Shown: positions 1-9,520, counted from the first letter of the stretch. The stretch: DNA of 60,747 nt from Nitrospira sp. (GCA_023248215.1 JAHFEW010000016.1:1-60747), one strand, 5' to 3'. A program made the numbers and translations. The notes: generated by a model not told the origin, from the sequence alone.

Positions 1-1
1 T

Positions 2-1072
2 TATGGCTTGGCTTGATCGGCAGGTCTCAATTTCTGGGAATCATTGGCATACGCAGGCGCAGGCAGTTTTCTCTGGGAACTGGGGGGAGAGAAAACGCTG
101 CCGTCCATCAATGACCAGATTACGACCACCTTCCGCGGGACGTTCCTGGGCGAGCCACTCTTCCGAATGGCCAACCTGTTACTTGAGAGCGATGACGAAG
201 GCAAACCGGATTCTGGGGGGAACTTGCCGCGGGGGTCATCTCGCCGCCCACAGCGTTCAATCGCCTCGTCTTCGGCAATCGGTTTGATGCGGTCTACCCC
301 AGCCACAATCCGGCCACCTTCATGCGTCTCCAAGTCGGCGGGAAGCTGACCGCGAGTAGCAATAACGTATCCTCGACCGTCCAAGAACGTGGAGCGATCG
401 GAGACTTCACACTAAGCTATGGGCTTCCGGGAAAGCCCGGCTATACGTATGCGCGGCCCTTCGACTACTTTGACTTCCATCTCACCGCCGTGACGGCGAA
501 CACCTTAGAGAGCATCGATACCTGCGGGCTTCTGATCGTCGCCGAATGATTCCACGCGCGGAATCTGGGGACTGTACGGGAGCTACGACTACATTTCGCC
601 TCAAGTCTTTCGTGTTTCCACCACGGCGCTGTCACTCGGCACCACCTGGCAGACATGGCTGTCGCAAGACGTAGCGCTTCAGGGTACCGCTCTCGGTGGC
701 GCCGGCTACGGCGCAGCGGGCAGCATCCAGCGCACGGGCGACCGAGACTACCACTATGGCGCCAGTCCGCAGGCGCGGCTCGCGCTTCGACTCATCCTTG
801 GCGATCGAGTGATGCTCGACTTCACCGGGCGCGAATACTATGTCACCGGCATACTCTCTCCGGAGCCGCAAGGGAGGGAGAACATCATGCGTGGGGACGC
901 CTCGTTCACGTTCAGGCTCTTCGACCGCCATGGAGTGGCGCTTCAATATGTGGTCTCACACCGGGATGCGAGTTACCCCCACATCGAATATAGGAATCAG
1001 ACGGTCGGGACCGTTAGCCTCATGTACGTGTTGCTCGGAAAAAGCGGTTTCGGCGCAGTTGACTGGCGCTAA
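2..1072 (+). pseudogene. DUF3943 outer-membrane protein, frameshifted remnant
   Basis: Three reading frames join into one DUF3943-like protein. Frame 2 from about base 17 carries the family words NFWES, GSFLWEL and PSINDQI. The message continues in frame 1 from about 208 (GFWGELAAGVISPPTAFNR, then FGNRFDAVYPSHNPATF), and returns to frame 2 from about 548 (RGIWGLYGSYDYISPQ), ending at the stop at 1070-1072. Each switch fits loss of one base, near 203-208 and near 547; the second leaves an immediate TGA. A further stop in frame 2 at 14-16 and the window edge hide the N-terminus. DUF3943 proteins are predicted outer-membrane beta-barrels of unknown role. The pieces still align well, so the damage is either recent or a sequencing error. 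The downstream cys genes run on the opposite strand. Confidence 0.72.
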
Positions 1073-1187
1073 GGATTCGATGGATGGCGTGGGTGTGTCA
1101 CCGACCTCGAAGATCCTCATTGGTGAGTATGTCCTCACAGTCGGCTCTATATTCCGGCGAGGACGAAGGCTAGTATGTCGGATGAAT

Positions 1188-1210
1188 GCCCCATTGATGT
1201 CAGATGGGGC
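1188..1210 (-). terminator. Hairpin after cysA, possible terminator
   Basis: A perfect 7-bp stem (GCCCCAT/ATGGGGC) with a 9-base loop lies 24 bases beyond the cysA stop. No run of T follows on the minus strand, so it may be a Rho-type or RNA-end-stabilising structure. The rest of the 161-base gap between the pseudogene and cysA shows nothing else. Confidence 0.3.
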
Positions 1211-1233
1211 AAGGCTGGTTGGCGGCTGGCCAG

Positions 1234-2331
1234 TTATGGCGTCAATGGACCAGTCAGCGGACGGCTGGTTTCCGTCCCATGCGGCGAGGCCATGCCTTCT
1301 TGCGGAAGAATGCGGAAGTGGGTCACGGCGAAGGATACGGCTTGTCCTACGGTAAAGCGGCAGCGGCGAAACTCTTCCTTGTTCATGCGAGACCGTAAGA
1401 TCAGCCCATCGGGGGTTTCGATCTCCAACCGATAGGCGACGCCGAGAAAGTAGATGTGCCGCAGTTTTGCCTGTTGACGGTATCGAGTCGGGTCTTCCGC
1501 CACCTTGAGGTAGTAGGGACGAAATCCAACTTGCAGCTTCTGGCCATCGGCAAAGCCGGGCGCGGGAAATTCGAGCGAACCGACCTGCACCTGCTCTCGC
1601 TGCACGACGCCTTCCACGATATTCATCGAGCCGATGAACCGGGCCACGAACTCGGTGGCCGGTTCTTCGTACACGTCTGCCGGAGATCCGGCCTGTTCCA
1701 GCTTGCCTTTAGAGAACACAATGATGCGCCCGGAGACTTCCATCGCTTCTTCTTGATCGTGGGTCACGAACAAGCTGGTGACATTCAAATCCGTATGCAG
1801 GCGGATCAACCATTCGCGCAACTCCTGCCGTACCTTCGCATCCACGGCGCCGAAAGGTTCATCCATCAATAACACCGCGGGTCGAGGTGCCAGGGCACGT
1901 GCAATGGCGACACGCTGCCGTTGTCCACCGGACAATTGGTGCGGGTAGCGCCCGCCCAATCCTACCAGGCTCATGAGTCCGAGCAGTTCCTGGACGCGCT
2001 GTTCGCTGTCCCGCCGGCTCCATTTTTTGATCTTGAGCCCGAAGGCGATGTTGTCGAACACCGTCAGGTGTTTGAAGAGCGCGTAATGCTGGAAGACGAA
2101 CCCGATATTGCGCTCCTGCACCGTAAGGTCGTTGACCCGCTTGCCGTCGATGAAAATATCTCCGGCGGTCGGGACTTCCAATCCGGCGATCAAGCGCAGC
2201 ACTGTCGTTTTGCCGCTGCCGCTTGGCCCCAGCAGACCCAACAGCTCTCCTTCGTGCACGACAAACGAGACGTCCCCCACCGCCGTTCCGGAACCGAACT
2301 TCTTGGTGAGCCCACGCACTTCGATCTTCAC
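1234..2331 (-). CDS. cysA: Sulfate/thiosulfate ABC transporter ATP-binding protein
   Basis: This 365-residue ATPase powers uptake of sulfate or thiosulfate through the CysT/CysW channel on the cytoplasmic face of the inner membrane. The Walker A motif GPSGSGKTT is at residues 35-43, the signature LSGGQRQR near 135, Walker B (LLMDEP) near 155, and the H-loop follows in SLFVTHDQEEA. The last ~120 residues form the TOBE-like regulatory domain usual for CysA, and the length is typical. It is the last gene of a minus-strand operon and starts only 4 bases after the cysW stop, so translational coupling is likely. Molybdate and phosphate importers share this ATPase type, but the neighbouring permeases and binding protein point to sulfate. 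Confidence 0.93.
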   Translation of the reverse strand: MKIEVRGLTKKFGSGTAVGDVSFVVHEGELLGLLGPSGSGKTTVLRLIAGLEVPTAGDIFIDGKRVNDLTVQERNIGFVFQHYALFKHLTVFDNIAFGLKIKKWSRRDSEQRVQELLGLMSLVGLGGRYPHQLSGGQRQRVAIARALAPRPAVLLMDEPFGAVDAKVRQELREWLIRLHTDLNVTSLFVTHDQEEAMEVSGRIIVFSKGKLEQAGSPADVYEEPATEFVARFIGSMNIVEGVVQREQVQVGSLEFPAPGFADGQKLQVGFRPYYLKVAEDPTRYRQQAKLRHIYFLGVAYRLEIETPDGLILRSRMNKEEFRRCRFTVGQAVSFAVTHFRILPQEGMASPHGTETSRPLTGPLTP

Positions 2332-2335
2332 TGGT

Positions 2336-3151
2336 TTATTGCGCTCCCGCTTCTGCCACGGTCGTTTCTGCTCTGGCCTTGGCGATCTCCAGGATGGTTA
2401 AGATCGCGAATGAGACTGCGAGCAGGGTCAGCGCGACGGCATTCGCCGCCACATAGTTGAAGTCGACATAGCTTTGGTAGATGTGCAAGGTGGCGGTCTG
2501 AGTGAGCAACAGGATATTGCCGGAGACCACGAGTACGGCCCCAAACTCGCCGATCGCGCGCGCCACGGTGAGGGTCGCCCCGTAGACCATGCCCCAGCGG
2601 AGCGCAGGCAGTGTCACCTTCAGGAATACCTGCCATTCACCGGCTCCCAGCGTTCTGGCCGCTTCCTCTTCCTCCGTGCCCAGCGTTTGCAGTAGGGGGG
2701 TGAGCTCTCGCACCATGAAGGGAAACGTCACGAACAAAGTCGCGAGGATCATGGCCGGTAAGGCAAACAGGACTTTGACTCGCGCCTGGCCGAAAAACGT
2801 TCCAAGTAGCGTGTCCGGCCCGAACAGCAGAATCAGCATGAATCCCGCAATGACGGGGGAGACGGCAAAGGGAAGATCGATAACACCGCTGACGAGACCG
2901 CGGCCCCAAAACTGCTGGCGTACGAGCACCAGCGCGGTCATGGTCCCGAAGAAGAGGTTCAGCACCAACACGATCCCGGTAATTTCAGCCGTGAGCGCAA
3001 AGCCGTGCAGCGCTTCCGGCCTCGAGATCTCAGTCCAAAAGGCTTCGATGCCCTGGCTGAAACTCTGATTCGCCATGTACAGGATCGGGCCGACCAGCAG
3101 GACCAGAAAATAGAACCAGACGATACCGATCAGGACCCGACGCATGCCCAC
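2336..3151 (-). CDS. cysW: Sulfate ABC transporter permease
   Basis: This 271-residue inner-membrane permease has about six hydrophobic segments. The cytoplasmic coupling loop carries the EEAARTLGAGEWQVFLKVTLP pattern of the binding-protein-dependent transport family that docks onto CysA. It pairs with CysT to form the channel. The order binding protein, cysT, cysW, cysA is the standard one, and the 45-base gap to cysT and 4-base gap to cysA fit one transcript. The N-terminus begins with a membrane anchor (VLIGIVWFYFLVLLVGPIL). CysW and CysT are paralogues; the assignment of this one as CysW follows from gene order and is less certain than the family. Confidence 0.9.
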   Translation of the reverse strand: MGMRRVLIGIVWFYFLVLLVGPILYMANQSFSQGIEAFWTEISRPEALHGFALTAEITGIVLVLNLFFGTMTALVLVRQQFWGRGLVSGVIDLPFAVSPVIAGFMLILLFGPDTLLGTFFGQARVKVLFALPAMILATLFVTFPFMVRELTPLLQTLGTEEEEAARTLGAGEWQVFLKVTLPALRWGMVYGATLTVARAIGEFGAVLVVSGNILLLTQTATLHIYQSYVDFNYVAANAVALTLLAVSFAILTILEIAKARAETTVAEAGAQ

Positions 3152-3196
3152 GCTCCCATCACCACCAAAACATTCTTCGCAGACAGATCCACATTC

Positions 3197-4078
3197 TCAG
3201 ATTGCCGCAGTCGGCACAGCAGAATCATTGCCACTCTCATCTCTGCTGCGTGTCCACTGAAACAGCCGGGGCAGCCGCTCCCCAGGCCGGCGGGTTAACC
3301 GTTCCAACAGCAGCAGGGCCAGAAAGGAGATCAACAAGATTAACACCGAGACTGACGTGGCGGCCTGGGGGTTGTAGCTTTCGATTTCTCCGTACACATA
3401 GACCGACGCCACCTGCGTCTTCATCGGAATATTGCCTGCCACGATCACGATCGACCCAAACTCGCCGAGCGCCCGCACGAAGGTGAGGAATACCCCCGTC
3501 AAAAGACCGGGCAATACCGACGGCACCGTCACCTTCCAAAACGTCATCCAAGGGCTGGCCCCCAACGTGAAGGCAGCCTCTTCTTGATCGCGATCCAATC
3601 CCATCAGCACCGGCTGCAACGAACGAATCGTAAAAGGCATCGTGACAAACAACATGGCCAGAATGATGCCGGGCTGGTTGTAGAGCACTGCCATGCCGCC
3701 CTGTTGGAGCCAGGTGCCGAGCAGACTGGTCGGGCCATAGATGGCGGCGATCATCAACCCCGCCACGAGGGTGGGAATGGCGAAGGGCAGATCGACCAAT
3801 GCATTCAAGAGCCACCGTCCCGGGAATTCATAACGCACGAGCACGAGGGCCGAGAGCGTGCCGAACACCGCATTGATGGCGGTTGCGATGGCGGCGGTTT
3901 CCACGGTGAGCCAAAGGGCCGCCGCAGCCTGTGGCGCCGCGAGGTCTTGAAGAAACCGGTCCAGTCCAGCCGCAGCCGATTGTTGGGCCAGCGCCGCGAG
4001 GGGGAGGAAAATCAAGACCAGCACATAGCCCACGGCAGCGGACCGTAGTGCCAGGTTCAGCAACAGGTGAGAGCTCAC
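3197..4078 (-). CDS. cysT: Sulfate ABC transporter permease
   Basis: This second permease (about 293 residues) has six predicted membrane spans and the coupling-loop signature EEAAFTLGASPWMTFWKVTVP, which contacts the ATPase. I place the start at the GTG at 4078 because GGAG sits 7 bases upstream, immediately after the stop of the binding-protein gene. An ATG at 4117 is in frame but would overlap the upstream gene by 26 bases and add a basic leader with no ribosome-binding site. The C-terminus is rich in Arg and Glu after the last span. Also called CysU in enterobacteria. Confidence 0.9.
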   Translation of the reverse strand: MSSHLLLNLALRSAAVGYVLVLIFLPLAALAQQSAAAGLDRFLQDLAAPQAAAALWLTVETAAIATAINAVFGTLSALVLVRYEFPGRWLLNALVDLPFAIPTLVAGLMIAAIYGPTSLLGTWLQQGGMAVLYNQPGIILAMLFVTMPFTIRSLQPVLMGLDRDQEEAAFTLGASPWMTFWKVTVPSVLPGLLTGVFLTFVRALGEFGSIVIVAGNIPMKTQVASVYVYGEIESYNPQAATSVSVLILLISFLALLLLERLTRRPGERLPRLFQWTRSRDESGNDSAVPTAAI

Positions 4079-4091
4079 GCGATTGCTCCGC

Positions 4092-5162
4092 TTATTTTTT
4101 CTTGGACACGTCCTCAACGATCCTGGTCCAGAGGCCCTGGGCGCCGAAGAGTTTGTTGCTCACCTGGTCCCACCCGCCGAGGTCCGCGATGGTAAAGAGT
4201 CGCGCCGGTTGGGGGAGCGTCGCCGGTGCCGAGGCGTTTGCGCCGCGGTCCAACGGACGAAAGCCCAATTCGAGAAATGCCGCCTGCGCTTCCGGCCCAT
4301 GGAGGAACGTGACGAAGGCCTCAGCCACATCTCGGACCTTGTGGCGATCGGCATACTTGTCCACGACGGCCGCGGGGTTTTCAATCCAGACGGTTTCGGC
4401 CGGCACGATGATTTCGTAGGGGCGCTGACTCTTTACACGCGGCAGCAATTCGTTTTCATAGGTCACGATCACATCGCCGACCCCGCGTTCGAACGTCGTC
4501 ACCGATTCCCGGCCACTCTTGTCCATCACCTTGACGTTGCGTTGAATACGGGTGAGCAACTCGGCCGCCTGCGCTTCAGCCGCTTCCGGCGTTCCCGCCT
4601 TTCCCGCTGCGCGCTGCTCCGCCAGTTTCAACCCGGCGCCATAGATCGCGATCACGTCCCACATCGCGCCGCCAGAGGTTTTGGGGTTCGGATAGAGCAC
4701 CTCCACGCCGGGGCGTGCCGCATCTTCCCAGCTCTTGATCCCCTTCGGGTTGCCCTTTCGGACACCCAGCGCCACGACCGATGCGGAGATCATGCCGCCG
4801 TGAGGCGCCTTTCTCCAGTCATGGGAGATCAAACCAGCCTTGGCGATTTGATCGACATCACCCTCCAGCGAGAGCACGGCGACATCCGCGTCAAAGCCCC
4901 CGATGATGGCGCGGGCCTGGGCGCCGGAGGCCCCATAGGAGCTGCGCACCTGCACGTCCTGGCCGGTCTTTTGTTTCCAATGCCGTTGGAAGGCGGGAAT
5001 GATATGCCGTTCGTACGCTTCTTTCGGCACGCTGTAGGCCGCCAAAATGAGCTCACGGGTTTCGGCGGCCTGGACGGACGTAGACAGCAGCGCAAGCACG
5101 CAGAGCCATCCGGCGACCGCAAGGCTGAGGGGCGTGAGATTATGACCGCTTATGATGGGCAT
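4092..5162 (-). CDS. Periplasmic sulfate-binding protein
   Basis: This 356-residue substrate-binding protein captures sulfate (or thiosulfate) in the periplasm and delivers it to CysT/CysW. It starts with a signal peptide ending near VQA-AETREL. Family words follow: LAAYSVPKEAYERHIIPAF, the SYGASGAQARAI ligand-loop region near residue 79, DVAVLSLEGDVD, and NPKTSGGAMWDV. The ribosome-binding site GGAAGG lies just before the ATG, inside the end of the rrf2 gene, with a 23-base overlap. It could be Sbp or CysP; the sequence alone does not separate sulfate from thiosulfate preference, so I give no symbol. Confidence 0.9.
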   Translation of the reverse strand: MPIISGHNLTPLSLAVAGWLCVLALLSTSVQAAETRELILAAYSVPKEAYERHIIPAFQRHWKQKTGQDVQVRSSYGASGAQARAIIGGFDADVAVLSLEGDVDQIAKAGLISHDWRKAPHGGMISASVVALGVRKGNPKGIKSWEDAARPGVEVLYPNPKTSGGAMWDVIAIYGAGLKLAEQRAAGKAGTPEAAEAQAAELLTRIQRNVKVMDKSGRESVTTFERGVGDVIVTYENELLPRVKSQRPYEIIVPAETVWIENPAAVVDKYADRHKVRDVAEAFVTFLHGPEAQAAFLELGFRPLDRGANASAPATLPQPARLFTIADLGGWDQVSNKLFGAQGLWTRIVEDVSKKK

Positions 5163-5601
5163 AGGATCCTTCCGCCTGTTTGGAAAGGGCGAATCGACTC
5201 AAGGTGTAATGGTCGAGGATATTGGCAATAGCATCACGCACTTCTCCCATGGCCTCTTGCAGCGGGCAGGAGGCCTTGGTTGCATAGGGACAGTCCGAAC
5301 ACTTTTGGTAGGCTGTCCTGCTGACACAGCTGATCGGTGCCAGCGGCCCGTCTAAAATACGGATGACTTGCCCCAGGGTGATCTCTTCCGGAGACTTGAT
5401 GAGTGAATAGCCGCCTCTGATACCGCGGCGACTTGCCAGCAGGCCGGCGCGTTTCAAGGCCAGCAAGATTTGCTCGAGGAACTCCACGGGGATGTTCTGA
5501 CGTTCCGCAATCTCATGGCGTTGGAGCACCCGTCCGCCATAGGTCTCGCAGAGTTCGAGCAGCGCTCGCAGGCCGTATTCACTTTTCTTGGAGAACTTCA
5601 T
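5140..5601 (-). CDS. Rrf2-family transcriptional regulator of the cys operon
   Basis: This 153-residue winged-helix repressor has the Rrf2 layout: MKFSKKSEYGLRALLEL at the N-terminus, recognition helix around EFLEQILLALKRAGLL (40-55), and wing RRGIRGGYSLIKSPEEIT. A Cys cluster follows at residues 92, 101, 104 and 112 (C-x8-C-x2-C-x7-C), more Cys than the three-Cys Fe-S site of IscR and unlike Cys-free CymR. The protein may sense Fe-S, redox or zinc state. It leads the sulfate-uptake operon and overlaps the binding-protein gene by 23 bases, so it probably controls that operon and itself. Gene family is clear; ligand is unknown. Confidence 0.88.
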   Translation of the reverse strand: MKFSKKSEYGLRALLELCETYGGRVLQRHEIAERQNIPVEFLEQILLALKRAGLLASRRGIRGGYSLIKSPEEITLGQVIRILDGPLAPISCVSRTAYQKCSDCPYATKASCPLQEAMGEVRDAIANILDHYTLSRFALSKQAEGSYAHHKRS

Positions 5602-5643
5602 GGCGCGAAACGATTTTGTCTAGTGAGTTGCTCAAGAATTCTC

Positions 5644-5672
5644 AGAATAAACCAGCGCGTGGTGTGATTCAA
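5644..5672 (-). promoter_or_regulatory. Promoter with palindromic operator, rrf2-cys operon
   Basis: On the minus strand TTGAAT (5667-5672) is followed after 17 bases by TATTCT (5644-5649), about 40 bases before the rrf2 start. The -10 region runs into a symmetric stretch, TTCTGAGAATTCTTGAG, whose core AGAATTCT is a perfect palindrome. Such overlap suggests autorepression by the Rrf2 protein. This is a pattern match only. Confidence 0.45.
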
Positions 5673-5761
5673 GCGTCTCGTGCGCGATACCGTGAGAGAG
5701 AATCGGCTGGCTTCCTGTCGAGATCATCACTGCAACCCGTTGAAATCGGACGCTCTGTTTC

Positions 5762-5791
5762 TTGACACCCTGTAACCGTTCTTGCTAGCTT
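5762..5791 (+). promoter_or_regulatory. Promoter of glyQS
   Basis: A perfect -35 box TTGACA (5762-5767) is followed after 18 bases by TAGCTT (5786-5791), predicting a start near 5798 and a leader of about 49 bases before glyQ. The -10 matches the TAG(C/G)NT pattern seen at three other genes in the window. No T-box is visible. Confidence 0.5.
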
Positions 5792-5846
5792 CAGCCTGCT
5801 TTTCATCAGCCATCATGAGCAACCTGCTGCTAGATCTGGATACCAG

Positions 5847-6767
5847 GTGAATTTCCAAGACCTTATTTTGACCCTGCATCGATTTTGGGCGGATCGTGGA
5901 TGTGTCATCCATCAACCGTACGATTTGGAAATGGGCGCGGGGACCTTTCACCCGGCGACGTTTCTGCGCTCCCTCGGCCCAGAACCCTGGCGAGCCGCCT
6001 ATCCGCAGGCCTGCCGTCGTCCCACCGACGGTCGTTACGGCGAGAACCCCAACCGCATGCAGCACTACTACCAATATCAGGTGGTATTGAAACCGGCGCC
6101 CGACAATATTCAGACTCTCTACCTTGAGAGCCTCAAGCAGTTGGGGATCGATCCCCAGAAGCACGACATCCGATTCGTCCAGGACGATTGGGAGTCGCCC
6201 ACGCTTGGCGCCTGGGGGCTAGGGTGGGAGGTTCGGCTCGACGGGATGGAGATTACCCAGTTCACCTATTTTCAGGAGATCGGCGGCATTCCGCTCAATC
6301 CCATCACCGGCGAAATCACCTATGGGACCGAGCGCATCGCGATGTATTTGCAGCAAGTCGATAATGTGTACGACCTGGTCTGGACCGACGGCGTCACCTA
6401 TGGCGATGTCCACCACCGCAGCGAGGTCGAGTTCTCACGCTACAATTTCGAAGAAGGGGAGGTGCCCATGCTGATGGCCACCTTCCAGGCCTTCGAGGGA
6501 GAGTGCAAGCGGCTGCTGGATAAAAAGTTGACATTGCCGGCTTACGATTACTGCATCAAGACCTCGCACATGTTCAATTTGCTCGATGCGCGAAGGGCGA
6601 TCAGCGTCACCGAGCGGACCTCCTATATTGCCAGGGTACGGGCGCTCGCGCGTCGCTGCGCGGAATCGTATCTCGCCGATCGGGAGGCGATGGGCCATCC
6701 CCTGATCAAGCAACCGGCTCGGACTGGCAAGGCCGCCGCAATCCACTCACCGGCCACGACCAGGTAG
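5847..6767 (+). CDS. glyQ: Glycine--tRNA ligase alpha subunit
   Basis: GlyQ (306 residues) is the catalytic alpha subunit of the tetrameric bacterial glycyl-tRNA synthetase that charges tRNA-Gly. Class II motifs are visible: [21 protein letters not shown] at the N-terminus, [23 protein letters not shown] (motif 2 region, near 58-80), and [12 protein letters not shown] (motif 3 region). The start is a GTG at 5847 with a weak GGA 9 bases upstream. The length is usual apart from a short Ala/Thr-rich tail. The beta-subunit gene follows 20 bases later, as is normal for this synthetase type. Confidence 0.97.
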   Translation: MNFQDLILTLHRFWADRGCVIHQPYDLEMGAGTFHPATFLRSLGPEPWRAAYPQACRRPTDGRYGENPNRMQHYYQYQVVLKPAPDNIQTLYLESLKQLGIDPQKHDIRFVQDDWESPTLGAWGLGWEVRLDGMEITQFTYFQEIGGIPLNPITGEITYGTERIAMYLQQVDNVYDLVWTDGVTYGDVHHRSEVEFSRYNFEEGEVPMLMATFQAFEGECKRLLDKKLTLPAYDYCIKTSHMFNLLDARRAISVTERTSYIARVRALARRCAESYLADREAMGHPLIKQPARTGKAAAIHSPATTR

Positions 6768-6787
6768 ATCGCAGGCAGTACCTCACG

Positions 6788-8962
6788 ATGCCATCAAACA
6801 AGACCACCACAAAAACAGCGTCACGTTCCAAAGATTCGACCAGCACGGAGCTACTCCTCGAAATCGGGACCGAAGAACTGCCCTATCAGTTTGTCGCCCC
6901 GGCCTTGCGCGCCCTGCAACAAGCGGCAGAGACCATGCTGAAGGACCTCCGTCTCACCTATGGCTCCGTCCGTACGATGGGCACGCCGCGGCGGTTGGTG
7001 CTTCTAGTGGAACAGGTCGCGCGGCAGCAAGCTTCTGCCGTGAAAGAGGCGATGGGGCCATCGAAAGCCGTGGCCTTCGATCAAGCAGGCCAGCCCACCA
7101 AGGCGGCCATCGGGTTTGCCGCAAGCCAGGGCATTTCGGTCGACCAGCTGCAAGTGCGGCAGACTCCAAAGGGCGAATATCTCTTCGCGGTGAAGCAGGA
7201 GAAGGGGCAGCCAGTAACCACGGTGCTGACGCAGGCCCTGCCGCAGCTCCTCGCCAAACTGTCGTTTCCGAAGGCCATGCATTGGAACCAGACCGGCGTT
7301 CGCTTTGCCAGGCCCGTGCGCTGGCTGGTGGCGTTATGCGGCGGCAAGGTACTTCCGATTCAGTTCGCCACGATCAAGGCCGGCAATGCCAGTCAGGGCC
7401 ATCGGGTACTGGGGGCGAAGGCTGCCGGCACGAAGGGTTTCGTGGCGAAGTCGATCGCGCAGTACCTCAAAGAGACTGAGCGCCATGGTGTGATGGTGGA
7501 CCAGGGTCGGCGGCGCGCGATGATCCTCGAACAGCTCGCCGCTCTGGCCAAGTCTGCGCGAGGCCACCTGCATCAGGACGACGACCTGCTCGAACAGGCT
7601 GTGTACATGGTGGAGTATCCGCAGACGATCCTGGGTTCCTTCAAACCGCACTATCTGTCGCTCCCCAAAGAAATCTTGATGACGTCGATGAAGGAGCATC
7701 AGGGTTACTTCTCGTTGGTCGATCAGAAGGGTGCGCTGCTGCCGAATTTTCTAGCCGTCACCAACATGAAGTTGTCGAATATGCAGCTGATCCGCGAAGG
7801 CAACGAGCGGGTGCTCGCCGCACGTCTGGCCGACGCGAAGTTCTTCTTCGACGAGGATCGCAAAACCTCACTGGCCGATCGAGTGGTGAAGCAACAGGCA
7901 GTGACCTTTCATCAAAAGCTCGGCAGCCTTCACCAGAAAACACAGCGCGTGGTCGCAATGACGGCTCATGTGGCGGAGCAGTTCGGCGATGAGCAATTGA
8001 TTCAGGATTGCCGGCGTGCTGCATTGCTCAGCAAGGCAGACCTGCTGACCGGCATTGTCGGAGAGTTTCCCACCCTGCAAGGCATCATGGGCGGGGAGTA
8101 TGCCAAGCATGACGGCGAGTCACCGATTGTCAGCGCGGCGATCCGCGAACAGTACATGCCCCGTGCGATGGAAGGGGAGTTACCGGAATCGCTGGCCGGA
8201 AAAGTCCTGTCGCTGGCCGATCGGTTGGACAGCATCGCCGGATTTTTTCTCGTCGGCCTGGTCCCCAGCGGTTCCGAAGATCCCTTCGCCCTCCGCCGCC
8301 ATGCGACGGCCGTCGTGCGAATCCTGATTGAAGGGAAGCTGAGGCTCAACCTCGCACAAGCGGTGCGGACAGCGCAGGAAGTGCTCAGCGATCAGAAAGT
8401 CATGGCTGCGCCACATACAGGCAAGGGCGGGCCGCCGGATGTCATTGGTTTTCTGTTTGAACGGGTACGATTCTACGGGAAGAGCGGGCAGCAGTGGCGG
8501 GACGACGTCATGGAGGCCGTGTTAAAGTCGGCGGATCGCCATGCCATCGACATCGTGGATCTCTTCGACAAGATGAAGTCGCTGCAGCAGATCACCGTGA
8601 GGGCGGAGTTTGATCCGTTGATCGTCGGGTTCAAACGCGCCCACCGGCTCACTGAGAAAGAACAGTGGGATCGCAAGCCGGTCGAGGCCAGTCTGTTCCA
8701 GGAGGCCGCCGAGTCTGCATTGCATCAGACGGTTCAGACGAGCCAGGAAGAGTATTCCGCCGCGATGGCCGGCGGGAACTATGGGCAAGCGCTCGACGTG
8801 CTGGTTCGGATGAAGGGGCCGATCGACGACTTTTTCAACGCCGTCATGGTCAATGCCGACGATCCGGCGGTGCGTGGGAACCGACTGTCTCTGCTGAAAG
8901 GGGTCGATGATTTGTTCATGTCGTTCGCTGATTTCTCTCAGATTGTGGTACAAGGGACTTAG
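6788..8962 (+). CDS. glyS: Glycine--tRNA ligase beta subunit
   Basis: GlyS (724 residues) is the large beta subunit that recognises tRNA-Gly for the GlyQ catalytic chain. The family opening LLLEIGTEELPYQFVAPAL appears at about residue 19 after a basic, Lys/Thr-rich leader. The HD-like central section (KADLLTGIVGEFPTLQGIMGGEYA) and the C-terminal anticodon-binding DALR-type region follow. Typical length is 680-710, so only the leader is extra. It lies directly downstream of glyQ in the same transcript. Confidence 0.96.
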   Translation: MPSNKTTTKTASRSKDSTSTELLLEIGTEELPYQFVAPALRALQQAAETMLKDLRLTYGSVRTMGTPRRLVLLVEQVARQQASAVKEAMGPSKAVAFDQAGQPTKAAIGFAASQGISVDQLQVRQTPKGEYLFAVKQEKGQPVTTVLTQALPQLLAKLSFPKAMHWNQTGVRFARPVRWLVALCGGKVLPIQFATIKAGNASQGHRVLGAKAAGTKGFVAKSIAQYLKETERHGVMVDQGRRRAMILEQLAALAKSARGHLHQDDDLLEQAVYMVEYPQTILGSFKPHYLSLPKEILMTSMKEHQGYFSLVDQKGALLPNFLAVTNMKLSNMQLIREGNERVLAARLADAKFFFDEDRKTSLADRVVKQQAVTFHQKLGSLHQKTQRVVAMTAHVAEQFGDEQLIQDCRRAALLSKADLLTGIVGEFPTLQGIMGGEYAKHDGESPIVSAAIREQYMPRAMEGELPESLAGKVLSLADRLDSIAGFFLVGLVPSGSEDPFALRRHATAVVRILIEGKLRLNLAQAVRTAQEVLSDQKVMAAPHTGKGGPPDVIGFLFERVRFYGKSGQQWRDDVMEAVLKSADRHAIDIVDLFDKMKSLQQITVRAEFDPLIVGFKRAHRLTEKEQWDRKPVEASLFQEAAESALHQTVQTSQEEYSAAMAGGNYGQALDVLVRMKGPIDDFFNAVMVNADDPAVRGNRLSLLKGVDDLFMSFADFSQIVVQGT

Positions 8963-8976
8963 CGAATGGTGAGCTT

Positions 8977-9495
8977 TTGGACTCCACTTCAGAGCGCCTC
9001 CCTGAGCAGCCCGAGGCGCATGCCGCGGCCGAGCTAAGGGCGAAAAAAGTCCGGCGGTTTGCGTCCGGCATCAGCGTCGTGATGATGGTGCTGTGCAACG
9101 CGGTGTTCCTCTTCGGCATCTGGGTGACCGGCGTCAACTTCGAACGGCTGGTGCGGACACCGGATATCTATGATTCCAAACAAGACATTTGCTTGCGGTT
9201 GGCCTACCAGCATATCCCAGGCGCGGACAATCCGGTGCAGTATTGTTCGGAGTGGCTCAACCTCTCCGATGAGACTGGAAAGACCCATACGTTTCAGAAA
9301 GACACCGAGATCAAGCAGGGTGCTGACGGGAAGTTCTATTTCGATTATGGACCGTTCGTGGACTATCGGCTTTTTGCGGTCGGCGCGTTCGTGGTGGGGA
9401 TCATCGTGTGCGGCATTCGTGTCACCCGGCACGTCGTAAACCGCTATCGCATGCGATTGGAAGCCGCCGCCTGCCGTTCGGTCCCGACTCATTGA
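8977..9495 (+). CDS. Two-span membrane protein of unknown function
   Basis: This 172-residue protein has one hydrophobic segment near residues 30-50 (ISVVMMVLCNAVFLFGIWV) and another near 130-150 (FAVGAFVVGIIVCGIRV), with an ~80-residue loop between them likely to face the periplasm. The loop contains two Cys (in DICLRL and QYCSEW) that could pair. The start is inferred at TTG 8977, preceded by GGTGAG; no ATG is available in this frame. It sits between glyS and ppdK, 14 bases after the former and 25 before the latter, so it is probably cotranscribed. I do not recognise the family. Confidence 0.6.
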   Translation: MDSTSERLPEQPEAHAAAELRAKKVRRFASGISVVMMVLCNAVFLFGIWVTGVNFERLVRTPDIYDSKQDICLRLAYQHIPGADNPVQYCSEWLNLSDETGKTHTFQKDTEIKQGADGKFYFDYGPFVDYRLFAVGAFVVGIIVCGIRVTRHVVNRYRMRLEAAACRSVPTH

Positions 9496-9520
9496 CCTCA
9501 TAGAAGAAGGAGAGCGTCGC

